Origin: Krasilnikovozyma curviuscula
Taxonomy: Eukaryota > Basidiomycota > Tremellomycetes > Cystofilobasidiales > Mrakiaceae
Direction: 5' to 3'
NCBI GenBank assembly: GCA_014825775.1
Contig: MVAQ01000353.1
Location: 1 to 14,497 of the forward strand
DNA length: 14,497 bases
Position numbers and translations under genes: made by a program. Position 1 is the first letter of the stretch; every line of letters starts with the position of its first letter. This document shows, piece after piece, positions 1-11,871 of the stretch. Below the pieces are notes generated by a model, which did not search any database, was not told the DNA's origin, and saw nothing but the letters and a program-made list of their open reading frames with translations.

Positions 1-2113
1 CCCCCCACCTTCCTCCCCTTCCCTAGAGGAGGAAGACAACGTCGGGCTGGAGAGCAAGTTCTTGGATCCCCTTCGCTTGAGCTTGATAGGACTCTCCCTC
101 CCCCCAACTTTGACAGGGCTCTTCGGTTTAAGCGGGGAAGGCTGCTGTGTGGTCGCGGTCACAGAGGTAGTGATCGGTCGTGGAGGTGTCGGGCCAGGAG
201 TCGCGCTGTGGACGTACGGATCGAACATCTCCGACGCGGCAGATTCTCTTCGACCGCTACCATTGATGGGCATATTCATTGTCGTTGTTGTGGAAGTTGA
301 AGGGGTGGGCAGAGGCTGAAGATCCTCTTCCTCCTCTCCGACATAGATTCCTCCGTACACGCTGTCCCTCGCCGAGACGCTGGATTGGTCGCGTGCCATC
401 GACAGAGATTGATGGATATACTCCTTCATCCCGGGTGTCTCCGCCGGTAGTGCTGAAGAAGAAAGGGGAGTCGACAAACGCCGTCTGGAAGAAGAGCTAC
501 TGCGACTCAACACCATCGCCGCCGGCACAGCAGAAGATGAGAGCGGAAATCCAGAGTTCACAACTCCTCCAATCGCTGTACCCTCCGACACGGTCGACTC
601 TCTGCTTTTGGACACCGCCATCGCCGTCGACGACGGGGCGTAGCTTGGAGGTGGGCTCGCGAAGGACGCCTGCTGTTGTGCAAAAGAGCTCAGTGTCGTC
701 GGCGTTGTTGGGTTCGGCCTTGTCGATGGGAACTGCGTTTTAGGGACAGCCCGCTCATTTCCGGTTGTTGAACCACTGGAGCCAGAGCGTGAGTGCGAGT
801 GCGACAGTCCATTGGCGATGTAAGACGAGCGACCAATGATACCACCTCCTCGGCTGGAAGATATATGGTTGGAGGAAGAAAGTGAGCCAGAAGAAGACGA
901 TTGAAACTGCGGGTGTTGCGGCACTGAATATACAAGATCCTTGAGAGGCACGACCGGCCTCTCCTGAGCTGGAGAAGCGATTGGTGCGACGAAGACGTCC
1001 TTTTCTGGTACGGCGGGTGCCTTCTTGTTATTTCTTGTTGAAACGGAGATCTTTTTCAAGCTGAAGAGGGGTAAGCCCATTGGTCGTCCGAGCGAGCGAG
1101 GTCGCTCGTCTTCCGCTACGGTGGGTAGGGATGGCAGCGGTGGAGAAGAGTAAGCTTCCTTGAAGGGCGGTTGCGGTGCTGCCGGCTGCGGTGAAGGTGT
1201 CGGTGCTGTAATAACGGTGGTAATAACTGGGGCTACTGGCGTCAAAGGCGTCGAAACACTGCTAGTCGAGCTCGTCCGTTCCGGAATCTTGGGTCGCAGC
1301 GATAGCGACGATCGCGCGGAGGACGTCGAAGAGGTCGTGCTCCTTGGCCCAGAGTCTTGGCGAATAGAAGTGCCTGCTACCGGTGTAAGTTCGGGTATGG
1401 AGTCCTGTTGCTGCTGCATCTGCTGGGAGAAGGTAGTCGTCAATGCAGGAGAGGTGATTGGGAACGGGGCGGCTACTACTACTGGGGAGGGTGCTAGTGC
1501 TGGAAGTTGTTCTGGCGGTAGTGGTAGTGTCGTTAGCGAGGGATATTCTAACGCCGTCGGTGACGGTGGTGGAAGAGGTGGGAGTGGGGAGTCGAGGTAG
1601 TCCTTCTTGTATGTGCCGACGGACGATGAGGCCACTGAAAGAGGTAGGTCATTGACAGGACTTGATCTCGCCGATTCAGATCGATTTTCAATTACTGCAG
1701 CTGTTGGCGTGGTTGGAGAGGAATAAGAGGTGCCCAACAAGCCGAGCTTGTCCATGACCCACGACCGCGTGAGGTCCTCTGACGAGTTTAGCGTCGTCTG
1801 GATGATCACCAGCGGGTTCAGGCCTGTCGAGTGTGGTTGAAAGACGGTCGTTTGTAGCAATCGCGAATGGACGAGGGCTCGTGCTGGCATGAGAAGGTCA
1901 CAGAGGCGTCAGAGAAGGTGAGGAAGACGAGCAACAAAAGAAATGCTGGTTCACCTCTTTTTACACCACTGAAATTAAAAAAGAAGAACCGAGAGTGCAG
2001 CAAGAGAGAAGAGAGAGAGAGGAATATGTTCAGCCCTTTGGAGACAAGTTGAAGTTGGAGAGAAACTCACCCAACCCCCTCACCGATCCCAACGAACCCA
2101 AGTACCCTTCCAT
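1..2113 (-). CDS. Ser/Thr/Pro-rich disordered protein, 3' end outside window
   Basis: The minus-strand frame from 1890 down to base 1 has no stop codon, so the gene continues past the left edge. My model joins a small first exon (2113-2071, starting MEGYLGSLGSVRGL) to a long exon (1883-1). The 187-nt intron between them has donor GTGAGT, a CTGAC branch-like site and acceptor CCAG, and the phases match. At least 642 codons are present. Residues 1 to about 65 look ordered and include ARALVHSRLLQ and SWVMDKLGLLG. The rest is low complexity: Ser runs, Pro-rich stretches (PLPPLPPPS), a short Gln run (QQMQQQQ) and an acidic patch (GEEEED) near residue 540. I see no catalytic domain, signal peptide or membrane segment. 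Ser/Pro-rich fungal proteins of this kind are often signalling or cytoskeletal scaffolds, but that is only a guess here. An alternative start is the in-frame ATG at 1890, with the first intron unspliced. Confidence 0.7.
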
Positions 2114-3346
2114 TCTCCCTCAGCGCACCATACACAACTTCTTCTCCCTCTGTCTCCCTCTCCCAGCTCTTCAAGCGGGCGGCACACTCCTCCGTCGCGC
2201 CTGGAGAGGAACCGCTTGCTCTGCCTGTGGGTAAGGGCACGAGTAGTGTGCGAAGAGACGACGAGGGGTAGGTGAGTAAAAACCTTGATACAATAGAGGG
2301 GGGTCAGCTAGGTAAGTAGGTTCGAGAGGGGAAGGGAAAGGCGGACCATGTTGGGGAGGACACGTCTGCTCGAAAGAAGGCGTCCGTCAAGTCGACCAGC
2401 GATGGGTCTGTCAGGTTCAACGCCATCGAACGTCACTCCTATTCTGGTTCCTCCTTTGATCGTCTTCTTCTGCTTGGCCGTCTTCCGCCAGACAGTTGGT
2501 CGGTTGTTTTGGTTCGAAGACAATGAGGGAAACAGTCGCCTCTGCGTTGATTTTGTTTTTCGAAACCTTAATTCAGTTATACGCTGACTTTTTTTAAATT
2601 TCATGTGGACTTGTGAGAGTATAAAAAACAAATAAATGTACGAGTACAGCATTGGGTAAATGTAGAAGAAAGGTTGGTCGATCAGGGGGAACGAGTATGC
2701 TTTTTAACCTAAGAGAGCTTACTCGGTTCAACGACCTGGATCCACCGCTGGTGAATTTATTCTTGTTTGGTCAATTCAGATCTTAGTTGTAAGGGAAGCA
2801 TGGCATTTCACTGGACGGACGACTTCCTGATGTCACCGCAGTCGAATGAGGTGGAGCGACTATCGTCGACGCGATTTACGACCCCCCATCACCCATCTCA
2901 CTTTTTATTCACTTCTTTCTTTATTAGATCAGAAATTTCCAGGAACAAGGAGAAGCAGTGTGCATTGTACACGATCGGTCTGCGTCTGTGTCGAACAGTC
3001 GGCCGCGCTCCTCTGTAGCAGGAAAGAGAATACAAGTTGAGTCCCAACACCTCTTTGGCTGCAAAGGAAAGGGAGACCAGCAGATAGTAACCTAAGGTTG
3101 ATGCTGTATCCTCATTGGGTGTTTGGTCATCTCGACCCCTGTCTCTGTCTTCGCTGCACTGGATTTCTCGCATAGTTTTTCTAACTTCTCTATTTCTGTG
3201 CCAGAAAACGTCGCTGTTGCTCATTTCTAACGTATTCTTACTCCTCCTCCTCAAGTCTCGATCTCGATTATTCATCTCACCTGAACGGAAAAAAGGGAGG
3301 GATCGACCAGCAGCACACCGCAGTTTCACCCTACGCAATTCAACCA
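2114..3346. other. divergent intergenic region
   Basis: About 1.2 kb separates the starts of the divergent Ser/Pro-rich gene and the glycosyltransferase gene. It should hold both promoters and 5' leaders. Both strands contain open frames of up to about 156 codons. They lack family motifs, have biased composition and overlap on opposite strands, so I do not call them genes. CT-rich stretches occur at about 2120-2170 and 3230-3260. No tRNA, clear TATA box or repeat array was recognised. Confidence 0.5.
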
Positions 3347-5741
3347 ATGAAGTCCCTCTTTCGTACACCTTCCTCTAGACCACACATCCTCACTCTCCTA
3401 GCTCTGTTCCTCCTCTCTATTATCTCCTTACACTATTATACGAAAAGCAGTACCGGCAGGAACGAGAAATGGGACAGGTACATCACGGATAAGGCTACGC
3501 CAGACGACGAGGTCGTGTGGACGTACTATGAGCAGCAGCCTCTTGCCGTGGAGGGTCCCCTGAGCGAACTTGGGTGGGAAGTAAGCCTTCTTTATTTTCA
3601 TGTTTCCTTCCTTTTGCCGTCGCTGGTCTCTCATCTGATCAACCACTGCATTGTACTTCACTCAGGCTGACAACGCCTACAATTTCGGCCCCCAAGCCTC
3701 GACGTGGTTGGCCTACCTCCACACCCTCTCCTCATTCATCATCACCTCTCTTCCTTCCACCCTTTCCACTTCCTTACTTGAGGGTACAGCGCCGTACACG
3801 CACCCATATCTCCTTCCGTCGTTCCACACGACCAAGAAGGGAGAACTGAGGGCCGTCGAGGAAATGGTCCGAAGTAAAGTTGTGTGGCAGACAGATAAGA
3901 ATGAAGGACCGGAGGAAGGGAGATGGTTGAAGGAGAGTTGGAGAAAGATGAATAAAGGGTGGGAGTACCGGTTCTTGAATGGTTTGTTTGATTTCTTTCC
4001 TTTCCCACTTCTTCATGATCGCTATTATATGTCAAGGATACTGATAATCTGTTTCACTTGCTTTCCTTTGTCGATTATGGGCTACGGTCTGCGTCAAGTT
4101 CAGATTCGCAAGCGCAGGCGTTGATCGAGACCGATTTCAAGGGTTCAGACATCGAATGGGCTTGGAACGTATGTCCTCATACCTGCTCTCACTCCGTTCA
4201 TTTCACTTTATTTTTTTTCTTCTACTTACATCTCCTCCTTCGATTCTCTGCCGCTCTTTCCCATCTCAACCTTTCTCTTTTCACTCCAACCCAACCACAA
4301 GTTCATGCCTCGTCCGGTTTTAAAAGCCGACTTTTTGCGGTATATCTTACCAATGTATCTTGGGGGCCTCTACTCTGACGTTGGTTAGTTCCCTTCCTTC
4401 CCATCCCCTTCCCCCAGTCTTCAACTGACAAGTGAGGGCAACAGATACCGAATGCCGCAAGCCGATCGAGGATTGGGGTAACAAGTCAACGGCAGTGGAG
4501 TACTATGCAGAGGGGGTGCTAAAAGGGGTAGATTATGGTGTCGACAGAGTACGTTTTTCCACATATTTACCTACCGTGCCTCTGCAATTCAAGGTGCTGA
4601 TGTGAAGTTTTTTCTTCCTTTTGGGCTGTATTGTCTTGGCTCTAACAGTGGTGGAAAAGGGGAGTTCCGTACAAACAGCCAAGCGTTATTGTTGGGGTAG
4701 ATGTCGACGTGTATGCAACCTCCTTTCTCCTTCCCTTTGTCACTCTGTCTCTCTGTCTCTCTCGCTTACCGTCTTATCCCCTTCTCTCCCTTTCACCGTT
4801 CCTGTTATCACCAACCACAATTGGAAACTTACGTGATGTTCCTAGACATGTCATTCCAAACTACCTCTCGTACTGGCCTCGCCCGCTAGGTTTGTGTCAG
4901 TGGACGCTGTCAAGTGCGCCGAACCACCCAATCTTTATCGACGCTGTACGGAGGGTGGTGAATGCTACTCAGTCCGTCTTACTTTGTCTTTATTTTTGCT
5001 TTGGTTAGTAGAGCTAATAAAGAAATTGTTGGGTAGAGTTGTACATGATCGAGAAGTGTCGAAGGCGAAGGAGGTTCAGAAACTTGAAGCCGAACTCGCA
5101 TCACTGGCGCTCATCTCGGATACCAAGCCGGAGTTATTTGACGACGATGGCGAATCAACTTCGCCCTCATCTTCTACACCGCCATCGTCTGAACAGGAAA
5201 ACGCTCGTCTGGCCCTCGAAGCGCAACTCCACGCCGCTAAGTCCCGATCGACGAACCTTCCAGTGATGGAATGGACCGGGTCCGTCCCCTACCCCCATCC
5301 GCTTCTACGCTCTACCTAACCCTAACTTTCACTGCCCCTTTTATCTTGACACATAGACCGGGGCTGTTCTCTGATGCCGTATTAAGCTACTTGCTCGCGA
5401 GGTACAACGTGCCATGGACGCGTTTGAGAAAGCTAACGAGGCCGCTGAGGATCGGGGAGGTTCTCGTGTTGCCTATCACGGGACTGAGTCCCAATGGTCA
5501 AGCAGATGTGAGATTTAGTCTCCTTAGCCTTGACATTGAGATATGTTGATGGTTTACTTTTTCTTGTGGGGTTTAGTTCCATGCTGAGAGCCCGGACAGT
5601 CCGCAGAACTGTACGTTTTCTGTTTTTCAACTTTGTTTTCTCTGCGATTTGCGTCGAAAAAGAGAGCATGTATTGACTACCGCTGGACTATCAGGCATCG
5701 TCCACCACTTCAGAGGATCGTGGATGGCAGGCGGATTCTAG
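3347..5741 (+). CDS. GT32 / Och1-like type II membrane glycosyltransferase
   Basis: This is a predicted Golgi glycosyltransferase of the GT32 (Och1/DXD sugar-transferase) family, which typically transfers mannose or a related sugar from a nucleotide-sugar donor. Exons are 3347-3580, 3666-3981, 4104-4168, 4302-4383, 4445-4548, 4649-4710, 4846-4971, 5037-5279, 5357-5507, 5577-5610 and 5695-5741. Together they give 487 aa with consistent phases. A short cytoplasmic tail precedes one membrane helix (about residues 14-31), a type II layout. The family core is visible: LKADFLRYILPMYLGGLYSDVD (residues 212-233) split here as LKADFLRY and GGLYSDVDTE, with the metal-binding DVD at 231-233, then RPLGLCQWT at 300-308. 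Residues about 330-405 form a charged, Ser-rich linker with a coiled-coil-like part (KEVQKLEAELASL). The protein ends in HHFRGSWMAGGF. The weakest splice calls are the two GTCCGT donors (4972, 5280) and the 3982-4103 intron. Substrate cannot be read from sequence; a role in N-glycan or capsule-type polysaccharide synthesis is possible. Confidence 0.9.
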
Positions 5742-6098
5742 ATATGCTTTATCTACACATTCACGCCCCAATAAGAGCTGACAACAATCATACCATACAA
5801 CAGCATGTCTCTTCTTTAGATGATCCTTCAGGTTCCTTTGTTTGAAGACGGACGAACAAACACATCTCCTTTATTTATGGCTTTCGTTTCATTTCAGGTT
5901 TACTTCGGGACGAACACTCGAAAATGATACCATTGACGCTGTATCTATAGACCAATTAGAAAAAAAGAAGTTCTTTTTAATGTATGATGACCTTCCTTCC
6001 TCTCAATCGCCCTACGAAAGCTGCTCAAGATCACTATACAAAGTGCTCAGCCGTTTCTTGACCTCCGGCCGTCGAGGTAGAAGAAGCTCTCCAAATAA

Positions 6099-6566
6099 AT
6101 ATCCAATATATCATCGAAAATAGTCCAACATTTCATCGCCAATCTTATTGCCCAAGAATTGGCTGCTTATGCTCCCCCATGTCAGTGGCCGCTCACCGAG
6201 TCGGACAACGAACATGCTTTGCTTTGAGAAGACGCTTGCAAGAAACTTAGTTCACCTACTTATGTACTCATTGGCGATCAAACGGCTTTTTCGTTGTTTG
6301 CACACCCCTTGGCAGCAGGTCGGTTTGTTGGTGACCTGATAGCGCTTGGTGTAAAATATCACACCGGAGGTGGTTCTGTCACATATGAAGCCGTCTTGAA
6401 AAATGTCAGGTTCAGTCCAATTCTGCCTTGCTTCAATCAGCTTGCTCGCTTTCATCGGGACCAGCGCCATCGACCCACGAGGACAGTCGCACAGTCAGCA
6501 TATGGCAACCGACGAAGTCAGCAGTATTTGCACCATCGTCATCCCTGGAATCTACCTCTCATCTGA
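6099..6566 (+). pseudogene. possible degenerate coding relic
   Basis: One plus-strand frame is open for 156 codons except for a single internal TGA at 6225-6227. On both sides of it the translation looks protein-like: FIANLIAQELAAYAPP and WPLTESDNEHALL before, TYVLIGDQTAFSLFAHP and FVGDLIALGVKYHTGGGSV after. The TGA could derive from CGA by one transition. Just upstream, two more protein-like pieces lie in other frames (QPFLDLRP near 6050 and VEEALQINIQYIIENS near 6075-6125). They are too close together for introns, which would fit frameshift decay. No start, splice pattern or family was recognised. The antisense strand also has open stretches, so this may be chance. Confidence 0.25.
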
Positions 6567-6625
6567 TGCTGTACAGCTTTGAAGATATCCTTTCTTGCTG
6601 ACTGGGAAATCACGAAAAATCTCCA

Positions 6626-6633
6626 TATAAAAA
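6626..6633 (+). promoter_or_regulatory. TATA-like element
   Basis: TATAAAAA lies 96 nt upstream of the proposed start codon of the RING-ligase gene. The position suits a core promoter element with a short leader. It is a short match and could be chance. Confidence 0.3.
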
Positions 6634-6721
6634 CCTATCGGCCCATCTGGGAAAATCAATTTGCGGAGCCATCCAATCGAATCGACCGACCGTCACCAAC
6701 TGTTTCTCAATTTGAGTCAGA

Positions 6722-9049
6722 ATGTCGTCCATCTGGTTGTCGTCTTGGTCGAACAACTCATTCTCAAGAACAATGAATGCTCGAAGGAACGCCTTCATGC
6801 CCAACGGTAAGACCACATCCCTTTTTTTGTTCATGGTGCGCTGGGAAGGAGCTGTGCTGACCCTGTCCCTCCTTCCCTCCCTCCCTCTCTTGTTTTTCTC
6901 AGGTGGTCTCGTCGTTGTGAACCCGGACACAGGAGCTCCAGTGCTCCCACCACCAGTAGCACCCACAACAGCGGGAGAAAACGAGCGCCAGAAGACGCTC
7001 TTTGGACCCATTATCGGTGGAGAAGAAGAGGTGGACGAATGGTCCAAGTACTTCCCTTCTCCTGGCTCGGCTGCTTCTGGATTGATCGGTGGGGCTATAT
7101 CTGGTGGGGAAGGTGAGAAAGTTAGCGTCGATACCGTCAAAGCATGGATCGACAAGAGTAAAAGTAGCACTGTACGTTCTCATTTATCTTGGGGGTGTGC
7201 TATCTTCGGGAGCGGAAATGCTGATCTGGTGGTGGGCCTACTTATATTTCCTCTCTTTAGAATCCCCACCCAACGACGACCCTCCAATCAACTGTCAACC
7301 TCAAGAGACCTTCTTTGACACTGTCGACCCCGTCCTCTTCGTCACCCACAAATGAACCTACACCACCCACCCTCAAGTTCACCTTCGATTCCACCTCCCC
7401 CACCGTCCTTCTCAAAATCTTCATCCTCTACCCACTCTCCACTAAGCCTGAGATCTTATACTCTAAGATTGTCCCTGGTGGGTTCGGCAAGACGTTCGAG
7501 CTGCTTCCCTCCACCGCCTCGTCCGACGTTGAGGGCGAGGTCAGCGGGGTCGCCATCGACTGGGCGCGTGCCGAGGTCGAAGGGAAGACTATCAAGAACC
7601 GCAGAGAATTACTCGAAGCTCAGAGGAAGGAAGCGTCGGATGCGGCCCTGCAGGCAACGAAGTCAGCGGCGGAGGAGGAGGGCGCTGGAGCAGGTGTCGC
7701 TCGACCAGGGGGGTTGAGAGGGATTTTGGCTATGCGGTCGAGGGCCAGAGACTTGGAGGCTCAGACTGGTGCTGGAGCTACGCAGATGGGCATTGTTGGA
7801 GGTGATGCGGAGGAGACGGAAGAGGCGAAGGTCAAGAGGTTGGCGGATGAGAAAAGGAAGGAAGGAATTAGAGTACTAGTTCGATTAGAGGGAAGAGAGG
7901 AAAGTGGTAGGTTTTCTTCTTTCTGACTTGTATTTTCTTTTTAGTTGAGAGTATGAGACTGAATAATTCTACCTTCTTGCACTAGGCGCCTCACTCGAAT
8001 CGGGCCTCAACGCCCAGCTCACCCACGTGGAAATCACATCCTCCCTTACTTCTCTGTCCACTCCTACTCCACCGACCGCAGCTCAAGTGACTCCTTCAAC
8101 ACCACTTACGGAAGTCCCACCGGCCCTCGCGACAGAAGTGCCAGTGGCCACGCACAAGCTTACCTGGATCCCAAAAGTCGTACGCCGCGATGCCCTGATT
8201 GGCTCGCACTCATTCCACCTTCGTGAAATCTTTGGCCTCACCTCTTCTGTCCAACAGAACCAACCTTCTTCCCCTCCAACAACGACGTACCCTCCTCAAG
8301 CGGAACCCGAAGAGGATCCATATGCGTCGACGCCAAACGAATGCATTGTGTGCCTTGTTTCCGCAAGAGACGTCGTACTTTTACCCTGCAGACACCTTGT
8401 CGTCTGTAAGGAGTGTGCCGTCGGCATGGTTGAGTTTGGGGCGGGCGGGAAGGTTTTCCGTAGGGATGCAAACGACGCGACTACTGAGCTTACCCCAGAT
8501 GTCAGTGGGGCGGAGGGAGGTGTTATTGGTGAGGCTGTTGGTGCGCCTACACCTGTTGTTACGGCGCCTGCTGCGACGACGACCAGAGGTCGAAAGAAGA
8601 AGGCGAAGGGATGGTTCTGTCCTGTTTGTCGGCAACGTACGTGTCTGTTCTTTTCAACCTCTTTTACTATTTGCCTTCGTCGCTGTACTGATATCTTGTG
8701 TCTCATAATCTCTTTAGCGTACACTTCCATGCTCCGTATAGCCCTCCCGCCGGTAGGAAAGCAGCTCGCCGCCTCCACAACCGACGGTCACTCGGTTCAC
8801 TCGGTACATGACCACGCTGATATCGTTCCACTACCACGAGCACCCAGTCCAACACCCACACTTCCAGGCCGTGCTCCAAGTATCTTGTATCCTGAGGGTG
8901 TAACCGCTGATGAAGACGAGAAGGAGCAGAAGGAGGAAGATATTGAGCCGCCGAAGTTCGTTGACGCCGTTGAAGAACTCCCTGTCGCTGAGGGTAGTAA
9001 GGCATTGACTCAAGAGGAAGGCGAGAAGAAAATTGCTGCAATTGCTTAG
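6722..9049 (+). CDS. MGRN1/RNF157/LOG2-like RING E3 ubiquitin ligase
   Basis: This is a predicted RING-type E3 ubiquitin ligase of the mahogunin family, whose members act at membranes and in endosomal traffic in animals and plants. Exons are 6722-6806, 6903-7171, 7261-7906, 7986-8636 and 8718-9049, giving 660 aa; the donor at 7907 is GTAGGT and the others are GTAAGA or GTACGT. The family's N-terminal beta-rich region begins near residue 137 (STVNLKRPSL, then KFTFD at 157 and LLKIFILYPL). A charged, Ala/Glu-rich segment follows at about 220-325, and HSFHLREIFGL precedes the RING. The zinc ligands are C453, C456, C468, H470, C474, C477, C545 and C548 (NECIVC, LLPCRHLVVC, CPVC), followed by the typical RQPYTSMLRI. 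Between C477 and C545 is an insertion far longer than usual for the family. The acidic tail is rich in Glu. The start is the first in-frame ATG after the TATA-like site; ATG 6773 is an alternative. Neither gives the N-terminal Met-Gly myristoylation signal of animal and plant relatives. Confidence 0.93.
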
Positions 9050-9719
9050 ACGGTACCATCTCATGGACCGTGAAGTCGGGATGAATTCATCGAATGATGT
9101 ACCAGCACAAACATCAATTTAACTTAACTTCAAAGAAAAACCAGACACATCAACCCATAACGAACTCCCCCCCCCCCTTTTTTTTTCTTGATTCCCTTAT
9201 CTTAGGACTGGTCTCTTCTTGTTCCAACATCTGCGACAACCCCTCAGGCTTCGACTCAGTTGTATACACAGTAACATCCACCCAAGCAGCACCCATATAT
9301 ATGGGATACATAGCTTCTGCTTTCTTCTCGTTCTTTAGTCCTTATGAGTGGTAATTCTTTTGTATGATGAAAATATCTTTTATTATTTGTCTCACTTCTT
9401 TCCTTGCCCGCGATTGGCCGTTTCGTAGCACTCTCTTATCGACCTAACGGATGACTGTATGATCTGCAGACACTGAGTCCTGCAAGACGATTTCAGTAGG
9501 TCAAGCCAATCTTGTAAGGCGCAATACAACAAAATGTTGGGAAAGGACAACGAAAATCAAAACAAACTGCAGTTTTTATCTCGTTTTGTTTTCATTGTTC
9601 GCCTGAGGCACAACGTGAAATCAGTTCCAGCGTGTTCGTACCAACTTCATCATCCCCACTTAGCCCTTCCTCTCCAACTCACCAGCCGGCTCCAGCACGA
9701 GAAGACAAGGTTTAATTGA
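9050..9719. other. intergenic region upstream of RPN11
   Basis: About 670 nt hold the 3' UTR of the RING gene and the RPN11 promoter. Besides a homopolymer tract (listed separately), there is an ATTGG (inverted CCAAT) at about 9414. I found no copy of the yeast proteasome-associated control element. Short open frames here have no recognisable features. Confidence 0.5.
9167..9186. repeat. homopolymer junction C11-T9
   Basis: Eleven C residues are followed directly by nine T residues, about 120 nt after the RING-gene stop. It is a pure polypyrimidine tract on the plus strand. It may lie in the 3' UTR or act as a nucleosome-poor element of the RPN11 promoter. Its exact length is prone to sequencing error. 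Confidence 0.85.
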
Positions 9720-11448
<1,729 letters not shown>

Positions 11449-11575
11449 GTTGCCATATTTTTCATGTGATTCTTCTTTGTTTTGTACTACTGCCGATGTC
11501 CTGCGTGAAAGATTGTAAATTATGACGAACTTGCCTTTGCGTGGTTGTGTCAGAAGATACCGAAAATCCTGAATG

Positions 11576-11581
11576 AATAAA
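11576..11581 (+). terminator. poly(A) signal-like hexamer for RPN11
   Basis: AATAAA occurs 128 nt after the RPN11 stop in an AT-rich setting, a sensible place for a cleavage and polyadenylation signal. Fungal signals are degenerate, so this is suggestive only. Confidence 0.4.
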
Positions 11582-11702
11582 AGAAAACATAACGTAGCGT
11601 ATGCAATTTGAATAGATGATGTACGCTATCGTTGAAAGCATCACGGGCATGTTCGTGAGATAGATGAAGGATGAAGATGAGCCAAGTGAAAGGTATGGAA
11701 AA

Positions 11703-11740
11703 TGTAATACGAATGTAATACGAATGTAATACGAATGTAA
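11703..11740. repeat. 11-nt tandem repeat, three copies plus partial
   Basis: The unit TGTAATACGAA occurs three times head to tail (11703-11713, 11714-11724, 11725-11735) and is followed by a partial copy, TGTAA. Copies are identical. It sits in the shared 3' region, about 255 nt after the RPN11 stop and 130 nt beyond the BAR-gene stop. Confidence 0.95.
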
Positions 11741-11871
11741 AACTGAAGAAGAGGAACATCAATTGAAGTCGTATGTAAAGCCAAGATACCTTTAGGTTCT
11801 CGATTGACTATATACAAAGAGGACGGCTTAACAATTCAGAACGCCAACAACAGATTTGAAACACAAGCTGC

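Larger units (their letters stand above)
5742..6721. other. intergenic region between GT32 and RING genes
   Basis: About 980 nt follow the glycosyltransferase stop and precede the RING-ligase start. They should hold the 3' UTR of the first gene and the promoter and leader of the second. An AATAAA hexamer lies at 6094-6099, about 350 nt after the stop, which is rather far for a poly(A) signal. Several short frames on the plus strand read like protein but are interrupted by stops and frame changes. The best of them is listed separately as a possible relic. No RNA gene was recognised. Confidence 0.5.
11449..11871. other. convergent 3' region of RPN11 and the BAR gene
   Basis: About 420 nt lie between two converging stop codons and should hold both 3' UTRs. 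The region is AT-rich relative to the genes. It includes a poly(A)-type hexamer for RPN11 and a short tandem repeat, both listed separately. No further gene is supported. Confidence 0.6.

Noticed and set aside
2300..2340. GGTTCGA motif resembling a tRNA T-loop
   Set aside because: No acceptor stem, D-loop or anticodon arm can be folded around it.
2308..2652. Overlapping open frames on both strands in the divergent intergenic region
   Set aside because: Both are of low complexity and lack family features. The interval is better explained as leader and promoter sequence.
2898..3368. Minus-strand open frame of 156 codons upstream of the GT32 gene
   Set aside because: It is Arg-rich, crosses the GT32 start codon on the opposite strand and has no motif. 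It is probably chance.
6252..6470. Minus-strand 72-codon frame opposite the possible relic
   Set aside because: It extends upstream only through a stop codon and has no recognised feature. The plus-strand reading is slightly more protein-like, and neither is certain.
6610..7170. Minus-strand open frame of 186 codons over the 5' exons of the RING gene
   Set aside because: It lies opposite well-supported exons and a clear intron of the RING ligase. Its last third (about 60 codons) reads somewhat like protein, but no family or splice structure supports it.
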